Notes: a model not told the origin generated them from the sequence alone. A DNA stretch of 41,140 nucleotides from an uncultured Anaeroplasmataceae bacterium (GCA_944325695.1 CALVBA010000009.1:1-41140); one strand, 5' to 3'. Shown: positions 26,482-35,645, numbered from the stretch's first letter. Program-made: numbers and translations.

Positions 26482-27954
26482 ATGAATGATAAAATAATGC
26501 AAAATTTTATTAGACGGACAGATGGTGAGGTATATATTGGAGTAGTTGGTAGTGTTAGAAGTGGGAAATCGAGTTTTATAAATAAGTTTTTTAAAGAAAA
26601 AATCCTTCCTTTTATCAAAGATGAATATACCAAAAATAAAATATTAGATGATTTACCACAAAGTGCTCAAGGAAAACAAATTATGACAGTTGAACCCAAA
26701 TTTATTCCTAGCCAAGCGGTTAGTGTAAATGTGTTTGATGATTTATTGATGAATGTACGATTAGTTGATTGTGTTGGATTTTTAATTCCTAATGCCACAG
26801 GACATTTTACGGAAGATGGACCTAGAATGGTTAAAACACCATGGTTTGAAGAAGAGATTCCATTTAAAGAAGCAGCGGAAATAGGAACTAGAAAAGTAAT
26901 CTTAAATCATTCTACAGTTGGAATAATGATTACATCTGATGGTAGTTTTGGAGAATTTAGTAGAAGTGATTATGCTTTAGTAGAAGATGAAATCATTAAT
27001 GAATTAAAGAGTTTAGATAAACCATTTGTTGTTGTTTTAAATACATCAAAGCCCTATGATGAAGAAACAATCAGATTAGTTAATGATTTAGAAACACAAT
27101 ATGAAGTAAAAGTTATGGCATTAGATGTATTAAATATCAAAGAAAAGGATATTGATGCTGTTTTAAATAATGCACTACAAGAATTTCCAATTGCCAAATT
27201 AACGATGACACTACCTGATTATATTAACTCTTTAAAGCCTGATTATCCAGTGAAAAAAACATTAGATGATGCTATTTTAAATATTAGTAAAGAATTTACT
27301 AAATATAAAGATATCCAAAAGATTAAAGAAAGTCTTGAAGAAATCCCATATGTTGATGGAGTCGAAATCAGTGATTTAGATGATTTGTATAGTTCGTGCA
27401 TCTTAAATATTTATATTAACGATGATGTATATGAGCAAATCATTAATGATCTTTTAGGAAGTAATATCGATACAAAGGCAGGATTCTTAGCTTTATTACA
27501 GGAATTTATCGATGCGAAAGAGGTTTATGATAAATATAAACAAGCATTAATAAGTGTTGATAAAACAGGATATGGAATTGCTTATCCGATAATTAAAGAC
27601 TTAGAACTTGAAACACCAGAAGTTATTAAGCAAAGTGGGCGTTATGGTGTGAAATTAACCGCTAAAGGTAAGATGATTCATATGATTAGTGTTGATGTTA
27701 CTTCAAATTTTGAACCTATTATAGGTTCTTTAGAACAATCGAAAATTCTAATTGATTCGTTAGTTTCGAATAAACAAGATTTAAAGAATGTTTGGAATGA
27801 AGAAATATTTGGTCGTAAGTTAAGTGAAGTTATTAATGATGGAATGATTGCCAAAATATCGAAGTTCCCAGATAAAGCTAAACTAAAATTAAAAGATACA
27901 TTAGAAAAAGTAATCAATGAGGGTAATGGTGGCTTAATTGCAATTATTTTATAA
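26482..27954 (+). CDS. spoIVA: Stage IV sporulation protein A (coat morphogenetic ATPase)
   Basis: The 490-aa protein is the spore coat basement-layer ATPase. Near-identical landmarks with Bacillus SpoIVA include the P-loop GVVGSVRSGKSSF (residues 20-32), LPQSAQGKQIMTVEPKF, VRLVDCVGF, EAAEIGTRKV and the C-terminal end NEGNGGLIAIIL, which the family needs for polymerisation and localisation. Length is the usual ~492. AAAGGTG is 6 bases before the ATG at 26482; a second ATG at 26479 is possible. It lies between gpsA and the HU gene as in B. subtilis. It is a diagnostic gene for endospore formation. Confidence 0.97.
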   Translation: MNDKIMQNFIRRTDGEVYIGVVGSVRSGKSSFINKFFKEKILPFIKDEYTKNKILDDLPQSAQGKQIMTVEPKFIPSQAVSVNVFDDLLMNVRLVDCVGFLIPNATGHFTEDGPRMVKTPWFEEEIPFKEAAEIGTRKVILNHSTVGIMITSDGSFGEFSRSDYALVEDEIINELKSLDKPFVVVLNTSKPYDEETIRLVNDLETQYEVKVMALDVLNIKEKDIDAVLNNALQEFPIAKLTMTLPDYINSLKPDYPVKKTLDDAILNISKEFTKYKDIQKIKESLEEIPYVDGVEISDLDDLYSSCILNIYINDDVYEQIINDLLGSNIDTKAGFLALLQEFIDAKEVYDKYKQALISVDKTGYGIAYPIIKDLELETPEVIKQSGRYGVKLTAKGKMIHMISVDVTSNFEPIIGSLEQSKILIDSLVSNKQDLKNVWNEEIFGRKLSEVINDGMIAKISKFPDKAKLKLKDTLEKVINEGNGGLIAIIL

Positions 27955-27994
27955 AAAGATGATTATTATTTTAAGTTCAATATTCTTTAAAATT

Positions 27995-28026
27995 AAAATG
28001 ACTACAAATTGGTAGTCATTTTTATT
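27995..28026 (+). terminator. spoIVA terminator
   Basis: AAAATGACTAC and GTAGTCATTTT form an 11-base stem with a six-base loop and a T-run. Confidence 0.9.
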
Positions 28027-28076
28027 CTTATATCTAATAAGACAAAACGTATAATAAGTTAAAAAAATAAAAAGTA

Positions 28077-28105
28077 TTGTAAAAAAAGCTAAAATACGAT
28101 ATAAT
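28077..28105 (+). promoter_or_regulatory. SigA promoter of the HU gene
   Basis: TTGTAA, 17 bases, TATAAT, 32 bases before the start codon. Confidence 0.8.
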
Positions 28106-28137
28106 TAGAGCATATAATCGTTTTAGGAGGATTTTAT

Positions 28138-28410
28138 ATGAACAAAAATGAATTAGTTTCAATCGTTGCTGAAAAAGCTGAAGTTACTAAAAAAACAGCA
28201 GAAGATATTTTTGATATGTTTTTAGCAACAATTCAAGAAACTTTAGAAAATGGTGAAAAAGTAGTTATTTCCGGATTCGGAACATTTGAAGTTCGCCAAA
28301 GAATTGCTCGCAAGGGACACAATCCAAGAACTGGTGAAGATATTAGTATTCCTGCACAAAATACTCCAGCATTTAGAGCTGGAAAAACATTAAAAGATGC
28401 AGTTAAATAA
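28138..28410 (+). CDS. hup: HU family DNA-binding protein
   Basis: The 90-aa protein is the nucleoid protein HU. MNKNELVSIVAEKAEVTKKTAEDIF-like helices are followed by the GFGTFEVRQR turn and the DNA-binding arm ARKGHNPRTGEDISIPA. Length is exactly that of HBsu. AGGAGGATTTTAT precedes the ATG. It is monocistronic with its own strong promoter and terminator, and follows spoIVA as hbs does in B. subtilis. Confidence 0.97.
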   Translation: MNKNELVSIVAEKAEVTKKTAEDIFDMFLATIQETLENGEKVVISGFGTFEVRQRIARKGHNPRTGEDISIPAQNTPAFRAGKTLKDAVK

Positions 28411-28424
28411 TTTTATTACAATAT

Positions 28425-28460
28425 AAAAAGACACGACTTTTAACGGTCATGTCTTTTTTT
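28425..28460. terminator. Bidirectional terminator (HU / CPBP protease)
   Basis: GACACGAC and GGTCATGTC pair with one mismatch; A5 precedes and T8 follows, so it works for both convergent genes. Confidence 0.85.
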
Positions 28461-29269
28461 TAGCTAAAATAAATAATAAAAACGCTTAAAGCATTTATGA
28501 TAATGTGTACAGCTGTAGAAGGTAAAATATTTTTGTTGCATTTAACATATAAAATAGCAAAGATAAATCCAAATAAAATATAAGGTATTGTTAAGATAAT
28601 AATTTCTAAAAAGCTATATCCGCTACCGATAGATGATAATAAGTGGATAGCTCCGAAAACTAAGCTAGAAACAACAATAGCAATCTTATCATTTTGGATT
28701 AAATTAAAAATACTTTTTCTAAAAATTAATTCTTCTACCAGTGGTCCAATCACAACTGCAGAAATAAATGTTATGATTAAGAAACCATTTTTGATCATTA
28801 ATTCTAACAAAACTTGATTCTGAGCTGAACTTTCAATTTTTAAAGATTGAATAAGAAGTGAGATGATAATGCTTGCAATGTAATAAATGACAAAAGATAA
28901 AAAACCGTATGTTGTATATTTGACAAAGTTTTTAAAGAAATCTTTAATTGCATTAATAATATATTGAAAATTTATTAATAATAATGTAATAATTAAAACA
29001 ATATATGTTGTTAAATTAGTTAATGCATTATACATTAGGTATGTCATTGATACTGGTGTAACGACAAAACTATTTAAGTCAAGCTTATCGATTGTCGATA
29101 AAAAATGTTGTAATTGCTCGATTGTCGTGTCGTAATATGAAGTGGCAAAATTAACGGTTAATGTAGCAATAAAAGCTGATATTAAATAAAAAATAGCAAT
29201 ATAACTACTGATAGAAATAATCGCATGTTTTTTTTCTTCATGGACTAATTGATATTCTTCGTTTTTCAT
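28460..29269 (-). CDS. CPBP family intramembrane glutamic protease
   Basis: The 269-aa membrane protein has the three motifs of the CPBP (CAAX-protease/bacteriocin-processing, Abi) family: EELIFR, FGAIH and HIIIN, in the second half. About six to seven membrane helices are predicted. These proteases cut within membranes; members act in bacteriocin self-immunity or regulated proteolysis, and no partner gene nearby tells which. The clear ribosome binding site AAAGGAG is about 30 bases upstream of the ATG at 29269, with a small hairpin (ACTAC/GTAGT) between them, so either the start is unusual or the hairpin brings the site near. No in-frame start codon is nearer. Confidence 0.85.
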   Translation of the reverse strand: MKNEEYQLVHEEKKHAIISISSYIAIFYLISAFIATLTVNFATSYYDTTIEQLQHFLSTIDKLDLNSFVVTPVSMTYLMYNALTNLTTYIVLIITLLLINFQYIINAIKDFFKNFVKYTTYGFLSFVIYYIASIIISLLIQSLKIESSAQNQVLLELMIKNGFLIITFISAVVIGPLVEELIFRKSIFNLIQNDKIAIVVSSLVFGAIHLLSSIGSGYSFLEIIILTIPYILFGFIFAILYVKCNKNILPSTAVHIIINALSVFIIYFS

Positions 29270-29397
29270 ATAATTATTTACTACCTTATAGTAGTTCTCC
29301 TTTCATTTTTATATTTGATACAATAGATATAAAATTGTATTTATTTAATTATATCATATTTTAAAGATAAAAGACATAAAATGTGATAGGTGATAAC

Positions 29398-29838
29398 ATA
29401 AAAAGAGGATTACTTGGTGTAATTGTTATAATTTTTTTACTATTAACTTTTATTCCAGAAGGTTATAAATTAGAAAATGATATAAAATTTCAAATTACTA
29501 GTTATTATAAATATGAGGTTTGCTTATTAAATGCAGATAATCAATATAAAAAAGTTTTAATTGAAGATGAGTTTTCAATAGAAGGTATTATTGATTATTT
29601 AACATGTAAAAAAAATGGCTTACCTTTGGGATACTACTCTCCTTTAAATGAAAAGGTTAAATTATTAAATTATGATCTTGATGGAAAAAAACTTATTTTA
29701 TATTTTAATGATTCCTATTCACTTGATAATTTAGATATCAGTTTAAAATGTTTAAAAGAAACATTTTTATTAAATAATTATGATTTAAAACGAATCAATA
29801 TCATTACAAATGGAAAAGTAAATGTAATTGACCTTTAA
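29398..29838 (+). CDS. gerM: GerM-like spore germination protein (GerMN domain)
   Basis: The 146-aa product has an N-terminal membrane anchor (residues 4-18) and one GerMN-like domain: IIDYLTCKKNGLPLGYYSPL, VKLLNYDLDGKKLILYFNDSY, which follows the family pattern of a helix, a PLP/PL loop and paired strands. In B. subtilis gerM is followed by rph, rdgB and ysnB; here rdgB and ysnB follow, which supports the call. B. subtilis GerM has two such domains, so this one is shorter. AGGTGAT (29388-29394) fits an ATA start at 29398 (KRGLLGVIVIIF follows); the upstream GTG at 29383 has no ribosome binding site. Confidence 0.62.
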   Translation: MKRGLLGVIVIIFLLLTFIPEGYKLENDIKFQITSYYKYEVCLLNADNQYKKVLIEDEFSIEGIIDYLTCKKNGLPLGYYSPLNEKVKLLNYDLDGKKLILYFNDSYSLDNLDISLKCLKETFLLNNYDLKRINIITNGKVNVIDL

Positions 29839-29884
29839 AAAAAACAATATTTGTGATAGAATATTATAAAAAAGGATTGATGGT

Positions 29885-30475
29885 ATGAAAAAGGTTATTA
29901 TTGCTTCAAAGAACCAAGGAAAAATAAACGAATTTAAAGAATTATTTAAAGATTTTAATTGTGAAGTTTTATCTTTAGATAACGTGAATTTTGCAGATGA
30001 GATTGTAGAAGAAGGACAAACTTTTTATGATAATGCCTTAATTAAAGCTGAAACGATTTATAAAAAATATCATATTCCCGTTATAGCAGATGATTCAGGA
30101 TTATGTGTTTATGCCCTTAATCTACGTCCTGGAATTTATTCAGCTCGTTACAGTGGTAAAGGCGATTTAGCAAACAATCAAAAACTACTTGAAGAAATGA
30201 AAGATGTAAAAGATCGAAGAGCTTATTTTGAAGCAGCAATTTGTTTATATGTTTCAGATAATCAATACAAGCTATATCGAGGAGTACTTGAAGGTGAGAT
30301 AGGTTATGAAATAAAAGGTGATTATGGGTTTGGGTATGATAAAGTCTTTTATTTAAAAGAGTATGATAAATATTCATCTGAAATTTCATTAGAAGAAAAA
30401 AATAAAATTTCTCATCGAGCAAAGGCTTTTTTTGAGTTAAAGAAGGATTTAGATGCGTATTTTAATCATAAGTGA
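29885..30475 (+). CDS. rdgB: XTP/dITP diphosphatase (Ham1/RdgB)
   Basis: The 196-aa house-cleaning enzyme hydrolyses non-canonical purine triphosphates (XTP, dITP, ITP). Motifs are SKNQGKINEFKELF at the N-terminus, ADDSGLCVYAL with the catalytic Asp, GIYSARYSG, GFGYDKVF and SHRAKAF. Length is normal. The next gene starts within its last 23 bases. It is the second gene of the gerM-rdgB-ysnB block. Confidence 0.95.
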   Translation: MKKVIIASKNQGKINEFKELFKDFNCEVLSLDNVNFADEIVEEGQTFYDNALIKAETIYKKYHIPVIADDSGLCVYALNLRPGIYSARYSGKGDLANNQKLLEEMKDVKDRRAYFEAAICLYVSDNQYKLYRGVLEGEIGYEIKGDYGFGYDKVFYLKEYDKYSSEISLEEKNKISHRAKAFFELKKDLDAYFNHK

Positions 30476-30899
30476 TTTACACGGTAAAAAAGATGATTTA
30501 AAACATTTGATTAAAGAAATCGATCTTTTAATGGTTTTAGGGGATTGTTGCTGTAGTTTAGAGGAATTAAATGTTCCAAAATGGATTGTAAGGGGAAATT
30601 GTGATGCCAACTTTTACCCGCTTGAAATAGTTGATAACTATTTAGGTAAAAGATTTTTTTTAACTCATGGACATCACTACAATGTGAAAGAAACATTAAA
30701 TAAAATATATTATAAGTCGCTAGAAGTTGCCTCTGATTATACTTTATTTGGACATACACACATTCCTTTTTATTCTTATGAAAGTGGAATCTACTTTATT
30801 AATCCAGGAAGTTTTAAAGACGGTTATTATGCTATGTTAGAAGATAACGATATTAGTTTTTATCATAATCAAAAAAGAATACCAATGGCTGTTAGATAG
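30453..30899 (+). CDS. YsnB/YfcE-type metallophosphoesterase
   Basis: The 148-aa protein is a small calcineurin-like phosphoesterase: ISDLHG (D8, H10), LGDCC, VRGNCD, THGHHYN and FGHTHIP give the complete set of metal ligands for two metal ions. Family members hydrolyse phosphodiesters in vitro; the physiological substrate is not known. It overlaps rdgB by 23 bases, as the ysnA-ysnB pair is adjacent in B. subtilis. The large TPR protein gene follows after 11 bases. Confidence 0.9.
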   Translation: MRILIISDLHGKKDDLKHLIKEIDLLMVLGDCCCSLEELNVPKWIVRGNCDANFYPLEIVDNYLGKRFFLTHGHHYNVKETLNKIYYKSLEVASDYTLFGHTHIPFYSYESGIYFINPGSFKDGYYAMLEDNDISFYHNQKRIPMAVR

Positions 30900-30910
30900 G
30901 ATGTGTTTTT

Positions 30911-33900
30911 GTGGACGCTAGTGTTTTATTAAATTTAGAAAATGAAGATAGTAGTATTGTTAAACTAGAAGCATATTTAGACGAGCATCATCTTGTAGAT
31001 GTTGATTATTTAAATGTAGGGTTAAAACTAATTGACCTTTTTTTAACATTAAGTAGAAAAAATTACGCTTTTTCCACAATTGAAAAAATCTATGATAAAC
31101 AATTAGAAGATCATTACAAAGCATATTTTTTATCGAAACTTGTCCTTTTGTTTTTAGAACATAGTTATAATGAAGAAGCTTTAAATTGCATTGATGAATT
31201 ATATAATTTAAATAATGATGTTTATCTATACCACAAAAATATGGTGCGATATGCCGAAGTAATTAAGAGTGAAGAATTAGAAATTGCCCATTTATTAGAA
31301 TTGTCTAAATGTAATATTTCGATTCAAGAACAATTTAGTATCATCACAATCGTAATTGAAAAGTATTATGCAAATAGAGATTATGAAAGCTATTTAGAAC
31401 TTGTTCCACGTTACAAAGAACTATGCTTACAAAACGGGTATAAAGAAGAATATAATAGTGGATTATATAATGAAGGATTCATTAATTTTAAGTTAGGAAA
31501 TTTCAAGCAAGCAAAAGATTGTTTCTTAGAGTTAATATCCAAAACAATGGATACTGAAGTTAGTTTAAAAGCATATAATTTCTTGATGAGAATTTATTTA
31601 GAGGAAAATAATTATAAAGAAATTTTAACAATCAAAAAGTTGAAACAAAATGATTTTATCCACGCATCTGAAAAAACAATGCAGACATATAATGATTTAA
31701 TCAAGGAAACATATACGCGATTAAGTGAGGATGAATTACGTCGTTTAATTAAAGAAGTCGATGAAGAAGCACAAGAAGTTACTTTAGATGTAGTGCTGAA
31801 TAATGATGAAGATTTTATTACACATATGCCAATTTTAGAAAATGATATTAATGTTGATGATTATAAGTTAGATTTTAATGAAGATGTTAAATATGAAGAT
31901 ATTAATTTTGAAGATGTATTTGTAAGTCATCAAAATACATTAAGCATGCAAGAAAGTTTTACTTTTGATAATAATTTAGAATTTTTAAAAACACTATTAT
32001 CAGGAAATCTTAATAATAAATTGCGCGATATTATTCGTAATTTAGGAATAGCTTTAGAAGATAAAACAAAAGTTTCTGAGTTTGTTGTAATCAATACTGA
32101 AAACTATAAAGGTCATCACTACAAGCAAACTCGCGTGTATGATAAAATTTTTACAAAAGACTTATTTGCTAAAACACCATTTAGTAAAGTTAGTATCGAA
32201 GATGAAATCATTATTTTTAAAAATTGTGCTAAGACATTTTATAATATTGATTTGTTAACCGGAAAAGTTTATGATTTAGTCTTTAAAAAAGCTTTTGTTG
32301 GAATTCCTATTATTTTAGGTGATATCATGCAATATATAATAGGGTTTTACTTGATTGAAGATGATATTAATGATGACATATTATATGATTTAAAACGCTT
32401 TGCGGTAATTCTACAATTTTATATTATCAACCAAGAAGATTATTTTTTAAAGGATTCCTTATCAAATGCCTATTTAAATTTACTAGATCATTTTTATAGT
32501 GGATATAAAATTATTTATGATGATCATATTTTTGTTTCTGAAAATGCTCAACAAAAATTTAATATTTCCGAAAATATTTCATTAAATGATTACAATATGT
32601 TAATTATAGATGACAATTTCCATTATGATACTAAGTTACTTCAAATGCTTCCAGATAGTTATTTAAAACTAGAGTATAGTATTCAAGGGTGTTTGATTGA
32701 GGATCTATTATATAAAGATACTAATCATAAAATTTTTTCTTTCATGCGCGATAAGACAAAAGATTCTTTAACAATTAACAATTTAGAACAGGATCTATAT
32801 AAAGATAAACTTACAGGACTTTTGAATAAAAATAAATTGTTAATTGATTTGGAAAGTTATTTAGGAAACCTTAAATTTACTTTAATATTAGTAGATATAA
32901 ATGATTATTCAATGTATCTAGATTTATATGGATATGAGTTTGCAAGTGATCTTTTAAGTAATGTGTCAAGAGCTTTAAAAGATGCAACAATTGATTTATG
33001 TAATGCTTATTATATCGACAATGGTACATTTGGATTGATAATTAAAGATAGCGTGGACAAAAGGACAATCGTCAATCACGTCTTAAAAATAATTAATTAT
33101 TTAGAACAAAATGTTGTTAAGTTAACGCGAAATGTCAAATTATCTTTCAGTTCAGGAATTGCCAAATATTCTTTAACTGATAAAATTGATGAAGATAAGT
33201 TATTAACTTTTGCTTTTTTTGCTTTAAAAAAAGCGAAGGAAGAATCCCAAGTTCAAAGTATTATTAAGAGTTTTTCATTAGAAGAGTACAAAAAAGCCTA
33301 TTATGAACAAGGGTTAGTTAGCTTTTTAAGTGATGCAATTGATCATAATATGCTTTCTATAAATTATAAACAAACAGTTAATATTCGATCAAATCAAGTT
33401 GAATATTATAAAGCATCTTTTTCACTATCTAATTATGTTGTTGATGAGAAAATTTTACAAGAAGTTGTAGAAAAGAGAAATATGCATTTTTATATTGATA
33501 CTTATGTCGCTACTAAGGTTATTGAACAAGCATATGAACTTTATAAAAAAACAGGTAAATTATTTAAAGTTGCAATTGATATTCATGAAAAGACTTTCCA
33601 AAATAGTAAATTTTTAGTTTTTGTAGAAGCTTATTTAAAAAAATTTGGTATTCCAAAAGAAGCTCTTATATTAAATTTAATGTTTAAAATTGATGTGTTG
33701 AATCGTGAAAAAGTGGAAATTTTAGTCAAAAATGGATATACTTTGATGGTAGGTAATATTGATGATGCTTTAGAATATCGAGTAAAATATTTTAAACATC
33801 CACATCTACATAATTTATCTGATGCTAAAAAACAAATGTATTTAGTGCAAATAAAGTCATTTGTTGAAAATTATGGAATTAAATTTGTTTATGACGATGT

Positions 33901-34012
33901 CGTACCAGAAGAATTAATGATTTTAAAAGAGATGAACGTTTATTATATTGCTGGTGATGTTTACAAGAAAACATCGACAATTAATGATTTTGTTAATTTA
34001 TTTAATAAATAA
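30911..34012 (+). CDS. TPR protein with degenerate GGDEF and EAL domains
   Basis: The 1033-aa cytosolic protein has helical TPR-like repeats (about residues 1-270), a linker, a GAF-like middle region (about 355-550), then a GGDEF-like domain (about 630-790) starting DKLTGLLNKNKL, and an EAL-like domain (about 795-1030). The signature GGDEF is replaced by DNGTF near residue 702, and the EAL signature by YKASF; the DDFG motif of EAL enzymes is also gone. Both domains are therefore probably inactive for c-di-GMP synthesis and breakdown; a binding or scaffold role is possible. The GTG start is 10 bases after AGG. It is the last gene of the gerM-rdgB-ysnB operon and has no terminator of its own that I can see. 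Confidence 0.75.
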   Translation: MDASVLLNLENEDSSIVKLEAYLDEHHLVDVDYLNVGLKLIDLFLTLSRKNYAFSTIEKIYDKQLEDHYKAYFLSKLVLLFLEHSYNEEALNCIDELYNLNNDVYLYHKNMVRYAEVIKSEELEIAHLLELSKCNISIQEQFSIITIVIEKYYANRDYESYLELVPRYKELCLQNGYKEEYNSGLYNEGFINFKLGNFKQAKDCFLELISKTMDTEVSLKAYNFLMRIYLEENNYKEILTIKKLKQNDFIHASEKTMQTYNDLIKETYTRLSEDELRRLIKEVDEEAQEVTLDVVLNNDEDFITHMPILENDINVDDYKLDFNEDVKYEDINFEDVFVSHQNTLSMQESFTFDNNLEFLKTLLSGNLNNKLRDIIRNLGIALEDKTKVSEFVVINTENYKGHHYKQTRVYDKIFTKDLFAKTPFSKVSIEDEIIIFKNCAKTFYNIDLLTGKVYDLVFKKAFVGIPIILGDIMQYIIGFYLIEDDINDDILYDLKRFAVILQFYIINQEDYFLKDSLSNAYLNLLDHFYSGYKIIYDDHIFVSENAQQKFNISENISLNDYNMLIIDDNFHYDTKLLQMLPDSYLKLEYSIQGCLIEDLLYKDTNHKIFSFMRDKTKDSLTINNLEQDLYKDKLTGLLNKNKLLIDLESYLGNLKFTLILVDINDYSMYLDLYGYEFASDLLSNVSRALKDATIDLCNAYYIDNGTFGLIIKDSVDKRTIVNHVLKIINYLEQNVVKLTRNVKLSFSSGIAKYSLTDKIDEDKLLTFAFFALKKAKEESQVQSIIKSFSLEEYKKAYYEQGLVSFLSDAIDHNMLSINYKQTVNIRSNQVEYYKASFSLSNYVVDEKILQEVVEKRNMHFYIDTYVATKVIEQAYELYKKTGKLFKVAIDIHEKTFQNSKFLVFVEAYLKKFGIPKEALILNLMFKIDVLNREKVEILVKNGYTLMVGNIDDALEYRVKYFKHPHLHNLSDAKKQMYLVQIKSFVENYGIKFVYDDVVPEELMILKEMNVYYIAGDVYKKTSTINDFVNLFNK

Positions 34013-34024
34013 CTATTAAATCAA

Positions 34025-34053
34025 TTGACAAATTGAAACGGATAGTTTATAAT
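34025..34053 (+). promoter_or_regulatory. Consensus SigA promoter of the SAM riboswitch operon
   Basis: TTGACA, exactly 17 bases, TATAAT: a perfect consensus promoter. The expected start is about 23 bases before the riboswitch P1 stem. Confidence 0.92.
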
Positions 34054-34082
34054 CCTTTAAGGAATAAAAATTAATAGTAAAT

Positions 34083-34176
34083 CTTATTTCGAGCTAAGGA
34101 GGTTAACCACCGATGATTTAGCAGCAACCTACTTAAATTAGGTGCTTTAGGTAAGAGGGATTTCCCTAACAATAAG
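34083..34176 (+). promoter_or_regulatory. SAM-I (S-box) riboswitch aptamer
   Basis: The P1 stem pairs CTTATT (34083-34088) with AATAAG (34171-34176). Inside are the S-box conserved parts: AAGGAGGTTAACCACCGATGA (kink-turn arm P2), GCAGCAACC, GGTGCT in P3/J3-4 and a P4-like GAGGGATTTCCCT hairpin. It senses S-adenosylmethionine and turns the operon off when SAM is high. It precedes the TSCPD protein and metK. Confidence 0.9.
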
Positions 34177-34189
34177 AGGTTAAATATAT

Positions 34190-34215
34190 AAGCCTTCTTA
34201 TTGAAGGCTTTTTTA
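34190..34215 (+). terminator. Riboswitch expression-platform terminator
   Basis: AGCCTTC/GAAGGCT with a T6 run. The left arm and loop hold CTTATT again (34197-34202), which can pair with the P1 right arm AATAAG plus AGG (antiterminator). P1 formation in the presence of SAM thus frees the terminator: an off-switch. Confidence 0.9.
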
Positions 34216-34239
34216 TTTAATAAACAAGGAGGTAATATG

Positions 34240-34485
34240 ATGAATCATCATACATTTAAAACTAATGGTGTTTGTGCCCGTAATATTTCTTTTGATTATG
34301 AAGATGGAAAAATTTATAATGTGGAATTTTTAGGTGGTTGCAATGGTAATTTAAAAGCCATTTCAAAACTAGTTGAAGGTCAAGAATTAACAAAAATTGT
34401 CGCTATTTTAGAAGGAAATACCTGCGGAATTAGACCGACAAGTTGTACTGATCAATTATGTAAAGCTATTAAGGAGGTATTATAA
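34240..34485 (+). CDS. TIGR03905-family TSCPD domain protein
   Basis: The 81-aa protein has the family pattern of four or five conserved Cys residues: [33 protein letters not shown] (the TSCPD-like motif TSCTDQ). Proteins of this family occur in anaerobic Bacillota and have no known function; the Cys set suggests metal or cluster binding. It is the first gene under the SAM riboswitch, and its stop overlaps the metK start by one base (TAATG). I take the ATG at 34240, 7 bases after GGAGG; the neighbouring ATG at 34237 is also possible. Confidence 0.82.
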   Translation: MNHHTFKTNGVCARNISFDYEDGKIYNVEFLGGCNGNLKAISKLVEGQELTKIVAILEGNTCGIRPTSCTDQLCKAIKEVL

Positions 34486-35639
34486 TGGATAGATATTTAT
34501 TTACATCAGAATCTGTAACTGAAGGACATCCTGATAAGATTTGTGATCAAATTAGTGATGCGGTTTTAGATGCTATCTTAGAACAAGACCCAAACGGTCG
34601 TGTAGCTTGTGAAACAGTTTGTACAACAGGATTAGTAATGGTAGTTGGTGAAATAACTACAAAAGCGAATATTGATATTCAAGAACTTGTGCGTAATAAA
34701 GTAAAAGAAATTGGATATGTTCGTGGAAAATTTGGATTTGATGCTGAAAACTTAGCGGTATTATCATCATTACATAAACAATCACCAGATATCGCTATGG
34801 GAGTTGATGATGATGTTCATGAACAAGGTGCTGGAGATCAAGGAATTATGTTTGGTTATGCTTGTGATGAAACAGAAGAATTAATGCCTTTAGCATTATC
34901 ATTATCTCACCGCTTAGCTCGTCGTTTATCTGTTGTTCGCAAAGAAAATATTTTAGGATATCTTCGTCCTGATGGGAAAACACAAGTGACTGTGGAATAC
35001 AATAATGAAGGAATTATCGAAAGAATTGATACAATTTTAATTTCTACACAACATTCAGAAGATGTTACACAAGAACAAATTAAACAAGATTTAATCAAAC
35101 ATGTTATTAATGAAGTAGTACCTGCATATTTAATTGATGCTAAAACAAAGATCTTGGTTAATCCAACAGGACGTTTTGTTATTGGAGGTCCAGCTGGTGA
35201 TAGTGGTTTAACAGGAAGAAAAATTATTGTCGATACATATGGTGGAGCATCACGTCACGGTGGAGGTGCTTTCAGCGGTAAAGACCCATCTAAAGTAGAC
35301 CGTAGTGCAGCTTATATGGCTCGTTATATTGCTAAAAATATTGTTGCAAGTGGTATTGCGAAAAAATGTGAAATTCAATTATCATATGCAATCGGTGTTG
35401 CTGAACCAACTTCAATCATGGTTGATACATTTAATACTTCTAATGTTTTAAGCTCAGATATTAGTCGTGTTATTCGTGAAAACTTTAATTTAACACCAAA
35501 AGGAATTATTGATACACTAGATTTAAAACGTCCTATTTACGCTAAAACAGCTGCTTATGGACATTTCGGAAGAACTGATATTGAACTTCCATGGGAAAAA
35601 TTAGATAAAGTTTCATGTTTTAAAGAATTAATTAAATAA
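34485..35639 (+). CDS. metK: S-adenosylmethionine synthase
   Basis: The 384-aa enzyme makes SAM from methionine and ATP. Motifs include [13 protein letters not shown] (H15 and D17), [12 protein letters not shown] (the flexible loop and signature), and [19 protein letters not shown] with the catalytic Lys. Length is normal. It is regulated by the SAM riboswitch upstream and overlaps the TSCPD gene by one base, so the end product of the pathway shuts off its own synthesis. Confidence 0.98.
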   Translation: MDRYLFTSESVTEGHPDKICDQISDAVLDAILEQDPNGRVACETVCTTGLVMVVGEITTKANIDIQELVRNKVKEIGYVRGKFGFDAENLAVLSSLHKQSPDIAMGVDDDVHEQGAGDQGIMFGYACDETEELMPLALSLSHRLARRLSVVRKENILGYLRPDGKTQVTVEYNNEGIIERIDTILISTQHSEDVTQEQIKQDLIKHVINEVVPAYLIDAKTKILVNPTGRFVIGGPAGDSGLTGRKIIVDTYGGASRHGGGAFSGKDPSKVDRSAAYMARYIAKNIVASGIAKKCEIQLSYAIGVAEPTSIMVDTFNTSNVLSSDISRVIRENFNLTPKGIIDTLDLKRPIYAKTAAYGHFGRTDIELPWEKLDKVSCFKELIK

Positions 35640-35645
35640 CAAAAG

